Origin: Chloroflexota bacterium | GTDB taxonomy: Bacteria; Chloroflexota; DTOL01; JACQYG01 | Length of the DNA stretch: 11,393 bases | NCBI GenBank assembly: GCA_016208345.1 | Contig: JACQYG010000061.1 | Span: forward strand, 1-11,393 | Direction: 5' to 3' | Shown: positions 4,433 through 11,393 of the stretch, one piece after another | How positions within the stretch are numbered: position 1 is the first letter of the stretch | Layout of the letters: each line of letters opens with the position of its first letter | Translations under genes and position numbers: made by a program | The notes under the pieces: model-generated | What the model saw: only the letters and a program-made list of their open reading frames with translations | Told to the model about the DNA's origin: nothing | Database searches by the model: none

Positions 4433-7279
4433 TTACAGCTCTCCCCAGTTCCTGCCGACTTTTATGTCTGCCTTCAACGGCGCATCGAGCTCTAACGCTT
4501 CTTCCATCCTGGCCTTGACCAGCTCTTTCATTATGTCTAGCTCGTCCTCCGGCACCTCGAAGAGCAATTCGTCATGCACCTGTAGCGTCATCTTGCTTCG
4601 CAGGCCCCGGCCCTGTATCGCCTTGTAGAGTCGGACCATGGCGATCTTAATGATGTCCGCCGCCGTACCCTGAATGGGCATATTGATAGCCTCGCGCTCG
4701 GTGGCTGCCACCAACTGCCGATTCGGTGACTTCAACTCCGGCAAGTACCTCCGACGCCCCAGAAGTGTAGACACGTAGCCCCTCTCGCGGGCTTCCTGCT
4801 TGGTGTGCTCCACGTACTCTTTGACCCTTGGATACTTGGCAAAATAGGCGGCGATGAATCTGGCCGCATCCTCCCGGGAGAGCTCGGTACGTTGGGCCAG
4901 GCCATAATCGGTGATGCCGTAGATCACGCCGAAGTTAATGGTCTTGGCTAGCCGCCGCTTGGCTGGGTCCACCTGATCCATGGGCACGCCGAACACCGTG
5001 GATGCCGTGGCAGCGTGGATGTCCTCGCCAGCGGCAAAGGCCGACAAGAGCCCGGGGTCTTGGGAGATGTGGGCCAGGATGCGCAGCTCGATCTGAGAGT
5101 AATCTGCCGCCAAAAGGTAGGGCGCGCCGTCCGAGGCGATGAAAGCCCGGCGGACCTGTTTGCCAATGTCCGTGCGGATAGGGATGTTCTGCAAATTAGG
5201 GTCGCTGGAGGAAAGTCGGCCAGTGCTGGTCACGGTCTGGTTGTATGAGGTATGCACCCGGCCGGTCCTGGGATTGACCAGGAGCGGCAGAGCATCGGCG
5301 TAAGTGGACTTGATCTTCACCAGTTGGCGGTATTCCAGGATCGAATCGATGATCGGATGAAGGCCTCGCAGGCTTTCCAGCACCGCCACGCCGGTGGCGT
5401 AGCCGGTCTTCGTCTTGCCGGCCGAGGGCAACTTCAGTTCATCGAACAGCACCGCTCCCAGTTGTTGGGTGGAGTTGACGTTGAAGGGATGCCCGGCAGA
5501 TCGGTATATCTCGTTCTCCAGGAGCTGGAGGCGTTGGTAGAGCTCTCGGGACATCTGCTTGAGGAATTCAACGTCCAGGGCCACGCCGTCCAGCTCCATC
5601 CTCGCCAGCACCTCAACCAAAGGCATTTCCACCTCGGTAAAAAGCTGCCGAAGCCCCTGTTCCTGGAGCCTGGGCTCCAGGTATTCCTTGAGCCGATAGG
5701 TCATGGCGGCGTCAGCGCTGGCATAGGGAGCCACCGCCTCCACCGGCACATCGGCCATGGACAACTGCCTGGTGCCACCGCCTATGAGGACGCTGATGGG
5801 CGTCATTTCCACGCCAAGCCTGGTGAAGGCTAAATCTTTTAACCCCAGAGCCTTCTCGTTCAAAAGATATGCCGCCACCATGGTATCGAAGGCCAGACCC
5901 TTAAGTTGCACGCCGTCCTGGGCCAACACCAACATATCGTATTTGCCATTGTGGGCATACTTAGGGATTTTTTCCTCCTCCAGCACCTGTTTCAGCTTAG
6001 AGAGGGCCGGCTGTACCGGCAACTGCTGGTCCGTGCCCCGATGTCGCAAGGGGATGTAATAGGCTTCATTGCCATCCACCGCCACCGCCAGGCCCACCAG
6101 GTCGGCCCGCATGGCCTGCCGGTCGGTGCTCTCTACATCCACCGCAAAAGACCGGGCTTGGGCCAGCTTAGCGACCAACCCCTCCAACTCCGACCAGGAG
6201 TCCACAACGTGATATTGCACCAGCGATTTAGGACGAGCCCCCACGGGCCCCGGCAGCGTTGCCACCGACCGAGGCGGTGCGGCGGGGGCCGGTTCGGCAA
6301 AAAGCTCCATCTGCAGAGGCACGGCTGGCACCGCGGCCTCCTCGCCAGGCTTTTCAGCCGGCAGAGCTGCGGGGGTTAGGGGGGCAACGCCCCCCTTTGC
6401 TAACTGGGGGGCGGCAGCCTCTTGCCCGGATGGGAGCTTGCCCAAAAGGCTGGAGAACTCCAGCTCTCGCAACAACTCCACCGCCCGCTCCCGCTGATAG
6501 CCGCTAACATGACAGGCGGCTAAATCCAGCTTCACTTGGGCATCGGTGACGATCGTTACCAGCCTTTTGCTAAAGGCAAGAGCCTCTCGTCCCGCCTCCA
6601 GCTTCTCCCTGGTTTTGGGATCCACCTGGTCCAGGTGCTCGTATATCCCCTCGATTGAACCGAACTGTTGCAACAACCTGGCAGCGGTTTTCTCACCGAT
6701 GCCCGCCACGCCGGGAACGTTGTCTGAGGCGTCGCCCTTGAGGCCCTTGAAATCGATGAGCTGTTTTGGCTCCAGCCCATAGCGCTCCCGTACCGCCGCT
6801 TCGTCATAGACCACGTACTCTGAGTACTTCCGGCCAGGCGTCATCACCTCCACCGAGCCGTCGATCAACTGCAGGGCATCGCTGTCGCCGGTGACGATCA
6901 GGGCCTGGATCCCCTCTTTGGTCGCCTGTGCCGCCAGGGTGCCTATGCAGTCGTCGGCTTCATACCCCTCCGCCTGAAACACTGCGATGTTAAGGGCCTC
7001 CACCACTTGGCGAACCCGGGCGAACTGTCTCGCCAGATCCTCCGGCATCTCCGGCCGCTGAGCCTTGTATCGGTCGAATTCCTCGTGGCGGAACGTCCTG
7101 CCCACGTCAAAGCTCACCGCCACGTAGTCAGGCTTTTCCTGAGCCAACACCTTGAGCAATGTCGAGGCGAAGCCGTACACTGCATTCACCTGCTCGCCCT
7201 TCGAGGTGGTCAGCGGAGGGATCGCATGATAGGCCCGGTGCACCAGGGAATTCCCGTCGAGCAACAACAGCTTTGCCAT
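4433..7279 (-). CDS. polA: DNA polymerase I
   Basis: A 948-residue family A polymerase for Okazaki-fragment processing and repair gap filling, with all three domains. The 5' nuclease (1-285) has D8, EADD (107-110), GDSD (131-134) and GDASDNVPG (182-190). The 3'-5' exonuclease (about 352-545) keeps DVES (D381, E383), HNGKYD (D448) and YASAD (Y519, D523), so proofreading should be active, unlike Taq polymerase. The polymerase domain has motif A DYSQIELR (D727), motif B RRLAKTINFGVIYG (K779, F783, Y787) and motif C VHDELLF (H902, D903). A long Ala/Pro-rich linker (about 285-350) joins the first two domains; residues 291-303 are encoded by a palindromic repeat (see 6371-6410). The ATG is preceded by GAAGGT at 7285-7290. 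First gene of polA-fpg-S24. Confidence 0.97.
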   Translation of the reverse strand: MAKLLLLDGNSLVHRAYHAIPPLTTSKGEQVNAVYGFASTLLKVLAQEKPDYVAVSFDVGRTFRHEEFDRYKAQRPEMPEDLARQFARVRQVVEALNIAVFQAEGYEADDCIGTLAAQATKEGIQALIVTGDSDALQLIDGSVEVMTPGRKYSEYVVYDEAAVRERYGLEPKQLIDFKGLKGDASDNVPGVAGIGEKTAARLLQQFGSIEGIYEHLDQVDPKTREKLEAGREALAFSKRLVTIVTDAQVKLDLAACHVSGYQRERAVELLRELEFSSLLGKLPSGQEAAAPQLAKGGVAPLTPAALPAEKPGEEAAVPAVPLQMELFAEPAPAAPPRSVATLPGPVGARPKSLVQYHVVDSWSELEGLVAKLAQARSFAVDVESTDRQAMRADLVGLAVAVDGNEAYYIPLRHRGTDQQLPVQPALSKLKQVLEEEKIPKYAHNGKYDMLVLAQDGVQLKGLAFDTMVAAYLLNEKALGLKDLAFTRLGVEMTPISVLIGGGTRQLSMADVPVEAVAPYASADAAMTYRLKEYLEPRLQEQGLRQLFTEVEMPLVEVLARMELDGVALDVEFLKQMSRELYQRLQLLENEIYRSAGHPFNVNSTQQLGAVLFDELKLPSAGKTKTGYATGVAVLESLRGLHPIIDSILEYRQLVKIKSTYADALPLLVNPRTGRVHTSYNQTVTSTGRLSSSDPNLQNIPIRTDIGKQVRRAFIASDGAPYLLAADYSQIELRILAHISQDPGLLSAFAAGEDIHAATASTVFGVPMDQVDPAKRRLAKTINFGVIYGITDYGLAQRTELSREDAARFIAAYFAKYPRVKEYVEHTKQEARERGYVSTLLGRRRYLPELKSPNRQLVAATEREAINMPIQGTAADIIKIAMVRLYKAIQGRGLRSKMTLQVHDELLFEVPEDELDIMKELVKARMEEALELDAPLKADIKVGRNWGEL
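6371..6410 (-). repeat. GC-rich palindromic element inside polA, copy B
   Basis: AGGGGGGC (6378-6385) and GCCCCCCT (6389-6396) form a perfect 8-bp stem around a 3-base loop. Nested outside are GTTAG (6375-6379) and CTAAC (6400-6404), partly overlapping the inner arms, and GCTGC/GCAGC (6366-6370, 6414-6418). It is read in frame as PQLAKGGVAPLTP, residues 291-303 of polymerase I, in the flexible linker. On the minus strand 18 bases (6397-6380) match exactly 8328-8345 on the plus strand, in the second copy before sucC. Confidence 0.75.
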
Positions 7280-7296
7280 TTCACACCTTCGCCGGC

Positions 7297-7314
7297 TTTC
7301 TTTACTAAAAGAAA
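7297..7314 (-). repeat. TTTCTTT/AAAGAAA palindrome, copy 3 (polA leader)
   Basis: TTTCTTT (7297-7303) and AAAGAAA (7308-7314) form a perfect 7-bp inverted repeat with a 4-base centre. It lies in the predicted polA leader, with its near edge 17 bases before the ATG and just upstream of the GAAGGT ribosome-binding site, so a hairpin there could affect initiation. Confidence 0.6.
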
Positions 7315-7363
7315 TACCTAAAAGCCCCTAATCGGGATACATAAAAACAACCATACCTTGCTC

Positions 7364-7393
7364 AGTTTAACACGCTTGGCAAAAGCCTGTCAA
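7364..7393 (-). promoter_or_regulatory. Promoter of the polA-fpg-S24 operon
   Basis: On the minus strand a perfect -35 TTGACA (7393-7388) is followed after 18 bases by TAAACT (7369-7364; 4 of 6 matches). The start point would give a leader of about 75-80 bases containing the AT-rich palindrome at 7297-7314. The -35 box abuts the -35 of the divergent DUF951-def promoter. Confidence 0.55.
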
Positions 7394-7423
7394 TTGGCAG
7401 TGGCGTCGGCGGTGTGGTATAAT
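7394..7423 (+). promoter_or_regulatory. Promoter of DUF951-def
   Basis: TTGGCA (7394-7399; 5 of 6 matches) and a consensus TATAAT (7418-7423) are separated by 18 bases, with an extended TGG element just before the -10. This is the best promoter in the window and lies 26 bases before the ATG at 7450. It may serve the whole rightward run through sucCD and the nucleotidyltransferase. Confidence 0.75.
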
Positions 7424-7449
7424 ACGGCGGTTTTCGCGGATGGTGCTCC

Positions 7450-7686
7450 ATGCAGCCGGTAATGGAACTCTTCCTGGACGACGTCGTGCAGTTGCGAAAA
7501 AGCCATCCTTGTGGCAGCGACCAATGGCTGGTAGTGAGACTGGGCGCTGACATCGGCCTGAAATGTTGCAAGTGCCAGCGCCGCATTCTGCTCCCCAGAA
7601 GCACCCTGGAGCGCCGTATCAAGAAATTCATATCTCGTGGTCCCGGGCACACCGCCCGCATGGGCGCTGCTGCCGGGAACAAATAG
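7450..7686 (+). CDS. DUF951 family protein
   Basis: A 78-residue member of the small DUF951 family, of unknown function, known mainly from Firmicutes and Chloroflexota. The family signature is clear: [20 protein letters not shown] (9-28), an LKCCKCQRR CxxC pair, and [13 protein letters not shown] in the conserved position. With the Cys of HPCGS the CxxC suggests a small metal or nucleic-acid-binding fold; that is inference. The tail after residue 65 ([17 protein letters not shown]) is longer than usual. The start could also be the second ATG at 7462, which gives the more usual family N-terminus; neither has a strong Shine-Dalgarno sequence. The stop TAG is immediately followed by the deformylase region, and the AGGTGA overlapping it probably serves that gene. 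Confidence 0.85.
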   Translation: MQPVMELFLDDVVQLRKSHPCGSDQWLVVRLGADIGLKCCKCQRRILLPRSTLERRIKKFISRGPGHTARMGAAAGNK

Positions 7687-7701
7687 GTGATCTTAGAACC
7701 A

Positions 7702-8232
7702 ATGGCAGTACACACCATACTTCATGCCGAGAACTCACTGTTGCGGCGGAAATCGCAAAAGGTCAAACACTTCGATCAGTCCTTACAAAAGCTCATCACC
7801 GATATGGTGGATTCCATGCATGCGGCCAATGGCCTGGGACTGGCTGCACCTCAGATCGGGGTGCCCCTCCGCTTGGCCGTAGTTGAGGCTCCCCTCAGCG
7901 ATGAGACAGAGGACGCCCCAGTGAAGACCCGTCTCTACGTCCTGGTTAACCCGGAGATCCTGCACGCTGAGGGTGAGGATATCAGGGAGGAGGGTTGTCT
8001 AAGCCTGCCTCACTACTACGGTGAGGTCAAGCGCGCGCAGACAGTGGTCGTCAGGTGCCAGGATCGCCGGGGCAGAACGGTCAAGATCAAGGGTTCCGGG
8101 ATCCTGGCCCGGGCTTTGCAGCACGAGGTAGACCACTTGAACGGCATCCTCTTCGTGGACCGCCTGGAGGACATCGAGAGCCTGCGCTACCAGCCGCCGC
8201 AAGAGCAAGGGAAAGCCGAGACGGGTCTTTAA
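7702..8232 (+). CDS. def: Peptide deformylase
   Basis: Removes the formyl group from the N-terminal Met of nascent proteins at the ribosome. The 176-residue product has all three metal-site motifs: GLGLAAPQIG (44-53), EGCLSLP (97-103, C99 ligand) and QHEVDHLNG (140-148; H141 and H145 ligands, E142 catalytic). The metal is normally Fe or Zn. An in-frame GTG at 7687 would add five residues. I prefer the ATG at 7702 because MAVHTILHAENSLLRRKS matches the usual family N-terminus and AGGTGA at 7685-7690 lies at ribosome-binding distance. It follows DUF951 directly and is probably co-transcribed. The usual partner gene fmt is not next to it here. A hairpin follows the stop. Confidence 0.95.
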   Translation: MAVHTILHAENSLLRRKSQKVKHFDQSLQKLITDMVDSMHAANGLGLAAPQIGVPLRLAVVEAPLSDETEDAPVKTRLYVLVNPEILHAEGEDIREEGCLSLPHYYGEVKRAQTVVVRCQDRRGRTVKIKGSGILARALQHEVDHLNGILFVDRLEDIESLRYQPPQEQGKAETGL

Positions 8233-8257
8233 GGCTGGCCATCGGTGGTGGCTAGCC
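8233..8257 (+). other. Hairpin directly after def
   Basis: GGCTGGCCA (8233-8241) pairs with TGGCTAGCC (8249-8257) as a 9-bp stem with one G-U pair and a 7-base loop, starting right after the def stop codon. The right arm is part of the 10-bp palindrome TGGCTAGCCA. No T-run follows, so it is more likely an RNA-processing or stability hairpin, or a weak attenuator, than a full terminator. Confidence 0.45.
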
Positions 8258-8317
8258 AGGCGGCGGGCACGATGTTGGGAGTAATTGACGACCACACTCA
8301 ACGAGGAGACGGTCAAG

Positions 8318-8355
8318 CCCCGGGGGTAAGGGGGGCGTTGCCCCCTTATGCTAGC
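8318..8355 (+). repeat. GC-rich palindromic element before sucC, copy A
   Basis: The core TAAGGGGGG...CCCCCTTA (8327-8348) forms a roughly 9-bp stem with one bulged G. It is preceded by the palindrome CCCCGGGG (8318-8325) and followed by TGCTAGC. AAGGGGGGCGTTGCCCCC (8328-8345) is identical to 18 bases of the element inside polA. It separates the GAGGAG at 8303-8308 from the sucC start and contributes both an in-frame TAA (8327-8329) and the ATG at 8348. Confidence 0.7.
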
Positions 8356-8356
8356 G

Positions 8357-9487
8357 ATGAAGATCCACGAATATCAGGCAAAACAGCTCCTGGCTCGCTA
8401 CGGCATCCCTGTTCCGCCCGGCGAGGTAGCGTACAGCCCCGGACAAGCCCGCGACATCGCCCGGCGCTTGGGATGCCCGGTGGTAGTGAAAGCCCAGGTT
8501 CTGGTGGGCGGGCGAGGCAAGGCCGGGGGAGTCAGGCTGGTTAGCACCCCGGACGATGCGGAGGAAGTGGCCAAGAAGATCTTCAGCTTACACATCAAGG
8601 GTAGCCCTGTGCGCAAGGTATTGGTGGCTCAGGCCGCCAGCGTCGCCCAGGAGTTATACCTGGGCGCTACGTTGGACCGCGTCACTAGACGCCTTGTCCT
8701 GATCGCCTCCAGCCAAGGGGGTGTGGACATCGAGGAGGTGGCCGCCAGGGCACCGGAGAAGATCGCGAAGGTCTTCGTTGACCCCTTCATCGGTTTCTCC
8801 GACTACTTGGCCCGGGACCTCGCCTTCGAAATCCAATTGCCGCCCAGCCTGTTGCGCGACTTCGCTACCATCTCGCGTGGCTTGATCCAGGCTTTTGTGG
8901 AGGTGGACGCCTCCCTGGTCGAGATAAACCCTCTCGCCATCACCGCCCAGGGCCAGCTTTGGGCGCTGGATGCCAAAATCGTCCTGGACGATAACGGGCT
9001 TTTCCGTCACAAGGACCTGGAGGCCCTGCGAGACCCCGATGAGGAGAACCCGTACGAGCGCCAGGCCCGGGAGAACGAATTGAGTTATGTAAAGCTCGAT
9101 GGACGGATCGGCTGTATGGTCAACGGCGCTGGCCTCTCCATGGCCACTATGGACGTGATCAAGCTCTACGGCGGCGCCCCGGCCAACTTCCTGGACATTG
9201 GCGGCGGGGCCAAGGCCGATAAGGTGGCCGTGGCCCTGCGCATCATCCTCTCCGACTCCAATGTCAAAGCTGTCCTCTTCAACATCTTTGGCGGGATCAC
9301 CCGCTGCGATGAGGTAGCGCGCGGCATCATCGCTGCCCTGGATGAGGTCAGGCCAGACGTGCCCATGGTGGCCAGACTGGTGGGGACCAATGAGGCCGAG
9401 GGCCGTGCCCTCCTGTCCCGGGCCAGGATGATAACCGCCACCACTCTCCAAGAGGCGGCGCAAAAAGTCGTCGAGGTGGCCAGATGA
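8357..9487 (+). CDS. sucC: Succinyl-CoA synthetase, beta subunit
   Basis: The ATP-grasp beta subunit of succinate-CoA ligase, which with SucD interconverts succinyl-CoA and succinate with formation of ATP (or GTP) in the TCA cycle. From the chosen ATG it has 376 residues and begins with the family's [20 protein letters not shown]. Visible motifs are the Gly-rich nucleotide loop GGRGKAGGV (51-59), Mg-binding EINPLA (189-194) and ALDAK (D205), and the C-terminal ligase part with NGAGLSM (256-262) and [15 protein letters not shown] (309-323). A start at 8348 (adding MLA) is possible; a TAA at 8327 rules out anything further upstream. Neither ATG has an adjacent Shine-Dalgarno sequence: the nearest, GAGGAG, is 48 bases away across a palindromic repeat. 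It overlaps sucD by 4 bases (ATGA). Confidence 0.95.
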   Translation: MKIHEYQAKQLLARYGIPVPPGEVAYSPGQARDIARRLGCPVVVKAQVLVGGRGKAGGVRLVSTPDDAEEVAKKIFSLHIKGSPVRKVLVAQAASVAQELYLGATLDRVTRRLVLIASSQGGVDIEEVAARAPEKIAKVFVDPFIGFSDYLARDLAFEIQLPPSLLRDFATISRGLIQAFVEVDASLVEINPLAITAQGQLWALDAKIVLDDNGLFRHKDLEALRDPDEENPYERQARENELSYVKLDGRIGCMVNGAGLSMATMDVIKLYGGAPANFLDIGGGAKADKVAVALRIILSDSNVKAVLFNIFGGITRCDEVARGIIAALDEVRPDVPMVARLVGTNEAEGRALLSRARMITATTLQEAAQKVVEVAR

Positions 9488-10395
9488 GCATCCTGGTCGG
9501 CAGGGCAACCAGGCTTCTGGTTCAAGGCATTACTGGTCGGGAGGGCGAATTCCATACCCGCCAGATGCTGGAGTACGGCACCAGCGTGGTGGCCGGTGTT
9601 ACCCCGGGCAAAAGAGGCATGCAGGTGGCTGGGATCCCGGTTTTTGACACGGTCAAGGCGGCCTGGGAGGCGACCGGCGCCAATGCCTCGATCATCTACG
9701 TGCCAGCGGCCTTTGCCGCCGATGCCATTTACGAGGCAGTGGATGCCGGCATCCCGCTCATCGTCTGCATCACCGAGGGCATCCCTATACTAGACATGCT
9801 CAAGGTATACCATTACGTCAAGCTCAAAGGAGCCCGGCTTATCGGCCCTAACTGTCCCGGGCTTATAACCCCTGGCGAGGCCAAGGTGGGTATCATGCCC
9901 GGCCCCATCCACGTGGCCGGCAAGGTAGGGCTGGTCTCCCGTAGTGGCACTCTCACCTACGAGGTAGTCTGGGAGCTTACCCAGCGCGGGTTCGGCCAAT
10001 CCGCCTGCGTGGGCATCGGCGGAGACCCGATCATCGGAACCAGCTTCGTGGACGTGCTCTCCCTCTTCCAGCAAGACCCCGCCACCGAGGCCGTGGTGCT
10101 GATCGGCGAGATCGGCGGCACCGACGAAGAAGAAGCCGCCGAATTCATCGGTTCCAGGATGACCAAGCCGGTGGTAGGCTTCATCGCCGGGCAGACCGCC
10201 CCTCAGGGCAAACGCATGGGGCACGCGGGCGCCATCATCTCCGGTGGTCGAGGCACGGCAGCGGAAAAGGTCGCCGCTTTGCAGAAAGCAGGCGTCAAGG
10301 TGGCCAAGAGCCCAAGCCAGGTGGGCGAGTTGGTAGAGGTACTGGGGCTGGACGCGGGTCCGACGGTCGATCGCCAGCCATCACGGAACGGGTAG
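9484..10395 (+). CDS. sucD: Succinyl-CoA synthetase, alpha subunit
   Basis: The CoA-binding, phosphohistidine-carrying subunit, 303 residues. The N-terminal Rossmann-type CoA domain has [13 protein letters not shown] (13-25) and GVTPGKRG (38-45). [10 protein letters not shown] (121-130) and [10 protein letters not shown] (151-160) follow, and [14 protein letters not shown] (242-255) contains H247, the residue phosphorylated during catalysis. The length is close to the usual 290-300; the last dozen residues are extra and poorly conserved in type. The ATG overlaps the sucC stop, and GAGGTGG (9473-9479) inside sucC is its ribosome-binding site, so the subunits are translationally coupled in equal amounts. 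The nucleotidyltransferase gene begins one base after its stop. Confidence 0.97.
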   Translation: MSILVGRATRLLVQGITGREGEFHTRQMLEYGTSVVAGVTPGKRGMQVAGIPVFDTVKAAWEATGANASIIYVPAAFAADAIYEAVDAGIPLIVCITEGIPILDMLKVYHYVKLKGARLIGPNCPGLITPGEAKVGIMPGPIHVAGKVGLVSRSGTLTYEVVWELTQRGFGQSACVGIGGDPIIGTSFVDVLSLFQQDPATEAVVLIGEIGGTDEEEAAEFIGSRMTKPVVGFIAGQTAPQGKRMGHAGAIISGGRGTAAEKVAALQKAGVKVAKSPSQVGELVEVLGLDAGPTVDRQPSRNG

Positions 10396-10396
10396 T

Positions 10397-11393
10397 TTGG
10401 CAGAAAGCGCGTTTTCCATAATAACCGAGCTTGACCGTTTCCTGGGGCACCGGGCCGAGGATGTTTTCCTGGTGGGGGGCTGGGTGCGGGATGTGCTCCT
10501 GGGCCGGCCCAACAACGACCTGGACTTTTCCGTCATTGGCGATCACTTGGAACTGGCCCGGGCCATCGCCGATCATTTTGGGGGCGCCTTTGTCCTGCTG
10601 GGAACCGGCAATGCTTTGGCCAGGGCAATCCTTCATGACAAGGCCGCTCGACGAAGGCCGCCAACGTACCTCGACTTTCAACCACTACGGGGCGACGACC
10701 TCCAGGCCGACCTGGCCCAGCGGGATTTCACCATCAACGCTTTGGCCTTGCCTCTGGCCCGGGTGAAGCCGGGAAGGAAATGGCTACAGGAGATCATCGA
10801 CCCTTTGGGCGGGCGCCGAGACCTGGAGCACAGGGTCGTTCGCGTGGCCTCGCCCGAGGCTTTTTCCCAGGACCCGGTCCGTTTGATCCGGGCGGTGCGC
10901 CTGGCCCACCAGCTAGGCTTCCAGATCGAGCCAACAACTCAGGCACTGCTCGCCAGCGGTTTGGACCTGCTTGCCGGAGCCTCGCCGGAGAGGATCAGGG
11001 ATGAGTTTTGGCACATCCTTTCACTCTTCGGCGCACCGGCGGCCCTGCGACGGCTGGATGAGTTGGGGCTGCTTACGGCAATTATCCCTGAGTTGGCAGC
11101 CCTGAAAGGAGTCACCCAACCGCCGGAACACCACTGGGATGTCTTCGGCCATTCTGTGGAAACGGTGGCAGGGATTGAGAAGCTCATCGGCGTCTTCGCT
11201 GGATACCGGTCCAGGCTGGTTCACTGGCCCCGGCCCTTATTCCAGCCACTAAAAGAGCACTTCAATGAGGCCATCTCGGCGGACCACCATCGCCTGACTT
11301 TGCTGAAGCTGGCTGCCCTGTTACACGACATCGCCAAACCCGAGACCAAGAGCAGCGAACCCGATGGCCGCATCCGTTTTCTGCGCCACCAAC
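10397..11393 (+). CDS. CCA/poly(A) tRNA nucleotidyltransferase with HD domain (3' end missing)
   Basis: At least 332 residues, cut by the right edge. It is a class II nucleotidyltransferase that adds or repairs the tRNA 3' CCA, or adds poly(A) tails; the two activities cannot be told apart here. Head domain: VGGWVRD (26-32; Trp where Ala, Tyr or Cys is usual), NDLDFSV (catalytic D41, D43) and YLDF (91-94). Neck motifs: QRDFTINALA (109-118; usually RRD), DPLGGRRDL (135-143), SQDPVRLIRAVRLAHQLGF (157-175), and ERIRDEF (198-204), the ERxxxE motif. The C-terminal part is an HD phosphohydrolase-like domain with H252 and H310-D311 (LLHDIAKP). No ATG is available. The TTG one base after the sucD stop has only GGAACGGG upstream, so translation is probably coupled to sucD. 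Confidence 0.88.
   Translation, partial: MAESAFSIITELDRFLGHRAEDVFLVGGWVRDVLLGRPNNDLDFSVIGDHLELARAIADHFGGAFVLLGTGNALARAILHDKAARRRPPTYLDFQPLRGDDLQADLAQRDFTINALALPLARVKPGRKWLQEIIDPLGGRRDLEHRVVRVASPEAFSQDPVRLIRAVRLAHQLGFQIEPTTQALLASGLDLLAGASPERIRDEFWHILSLFGAPAALRRLDELGLLTAIIPELAALKGVTQPPEHHWDVFGHSVETVAGIEKLIGVFAGYRSRLVHWPRPLFQPLKEHFNEAISADHHRLTLLKLAALLHDIAKPETKSSEPDGRIRFLRHQ

Noticed and set aside
8245..8544. Plus-strand frame from 8245 (or ATG at 8272) running into sucC
   Set aside because: It reads through the repeat element and into sucC out of frame, with no family resemblance.
8654..9508. Minus-strand 284-codon frame opposite sucC
   Set aside because: It is the antisense of a fully conserved sucC and sucD start, with no recognisable domain.
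1..11393. CRISPR array, tRNA, rRNA, IS element or phage genes
   Set aside because: No regularly spaced direct repeats, cloverleaf, transposase or integrase signature was found by reading; the window is almost filled by housekeeping genes.

Overview
The window is bacterial, GC-rich chromosomal DNA carrying mostly housekeeping genes. A DUF951 protein next to peptide deformylase, a polA-fpg pair, an M16 peptidase and a multi-zinc-ribbon protein of a poorly described type together fit a member of the Chloroflexota. That placement is inferred from gene content and remembered protein resemblance; nothing in the window (no rRNA or tRNA) settles it.

Layout, left to right. Bases 1-313 hold no convincing gene but contain two inverted repeats. 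A YfcE/MJ0936-type metallophosphoesterase follows on the + strand (314-1042). It converges on a minus-strand protein with four double zinc ribbons (1130-1840). That gene is divergent from an M16 zinc peptidase (1974-3254, GTG start). The peptidase gene overlaps tail-to-tail, by 4 bases, a small minus-strand LexA/UmuD-like S24-domain gene. This small gene is the last of an apparent minus-strand operon polA - fpg (mutM) - S24-like (7279 down to 3251). The operon pairs a full three-domain DNA polymerase I with formamidopyrimidine-DNA glycosylase, so it is a base-excision and gap-repair unit.

At about 7364-7423 two divergent promoters sit with their -35 boxes touching. The rightward one drives DUF951 - def, and probably on through sucC - sucD - CCA/poly(A) nucleotidyltransferase. 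SucC and SucD form succinyl-CoA synthetase of the TCA cycle. The nucleotidyltransferase (TTG start one base after sucD) runs off the right edge.

The most interesting non-gene signals are two families of small palindromic repeats. Family 1 is a GC-rich element with a GGGGGG/CCCCCC stem. One copy lies in frame inside the polA interdomain linker (about 6371-6410). A second lies between the only visible Shine-Dalgarno sequence and the start codon of sucC (about 8318-8355). The two share 18 identical bases. Family 2 is an AT-rich TTCTTT...AAAGAA palindrome present three times (1093-1107, 3590-3607, 7297-7314). All copies have the same orientation and lie only in the short spacers beside minus-strand genes. 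The S24-like protein also stands out because Cys replaces the expected catalytic Ser while the Lys is kept. No complete novel defence or mobile system, CRISPR array, IS element, tRNA or rRNA was seen.
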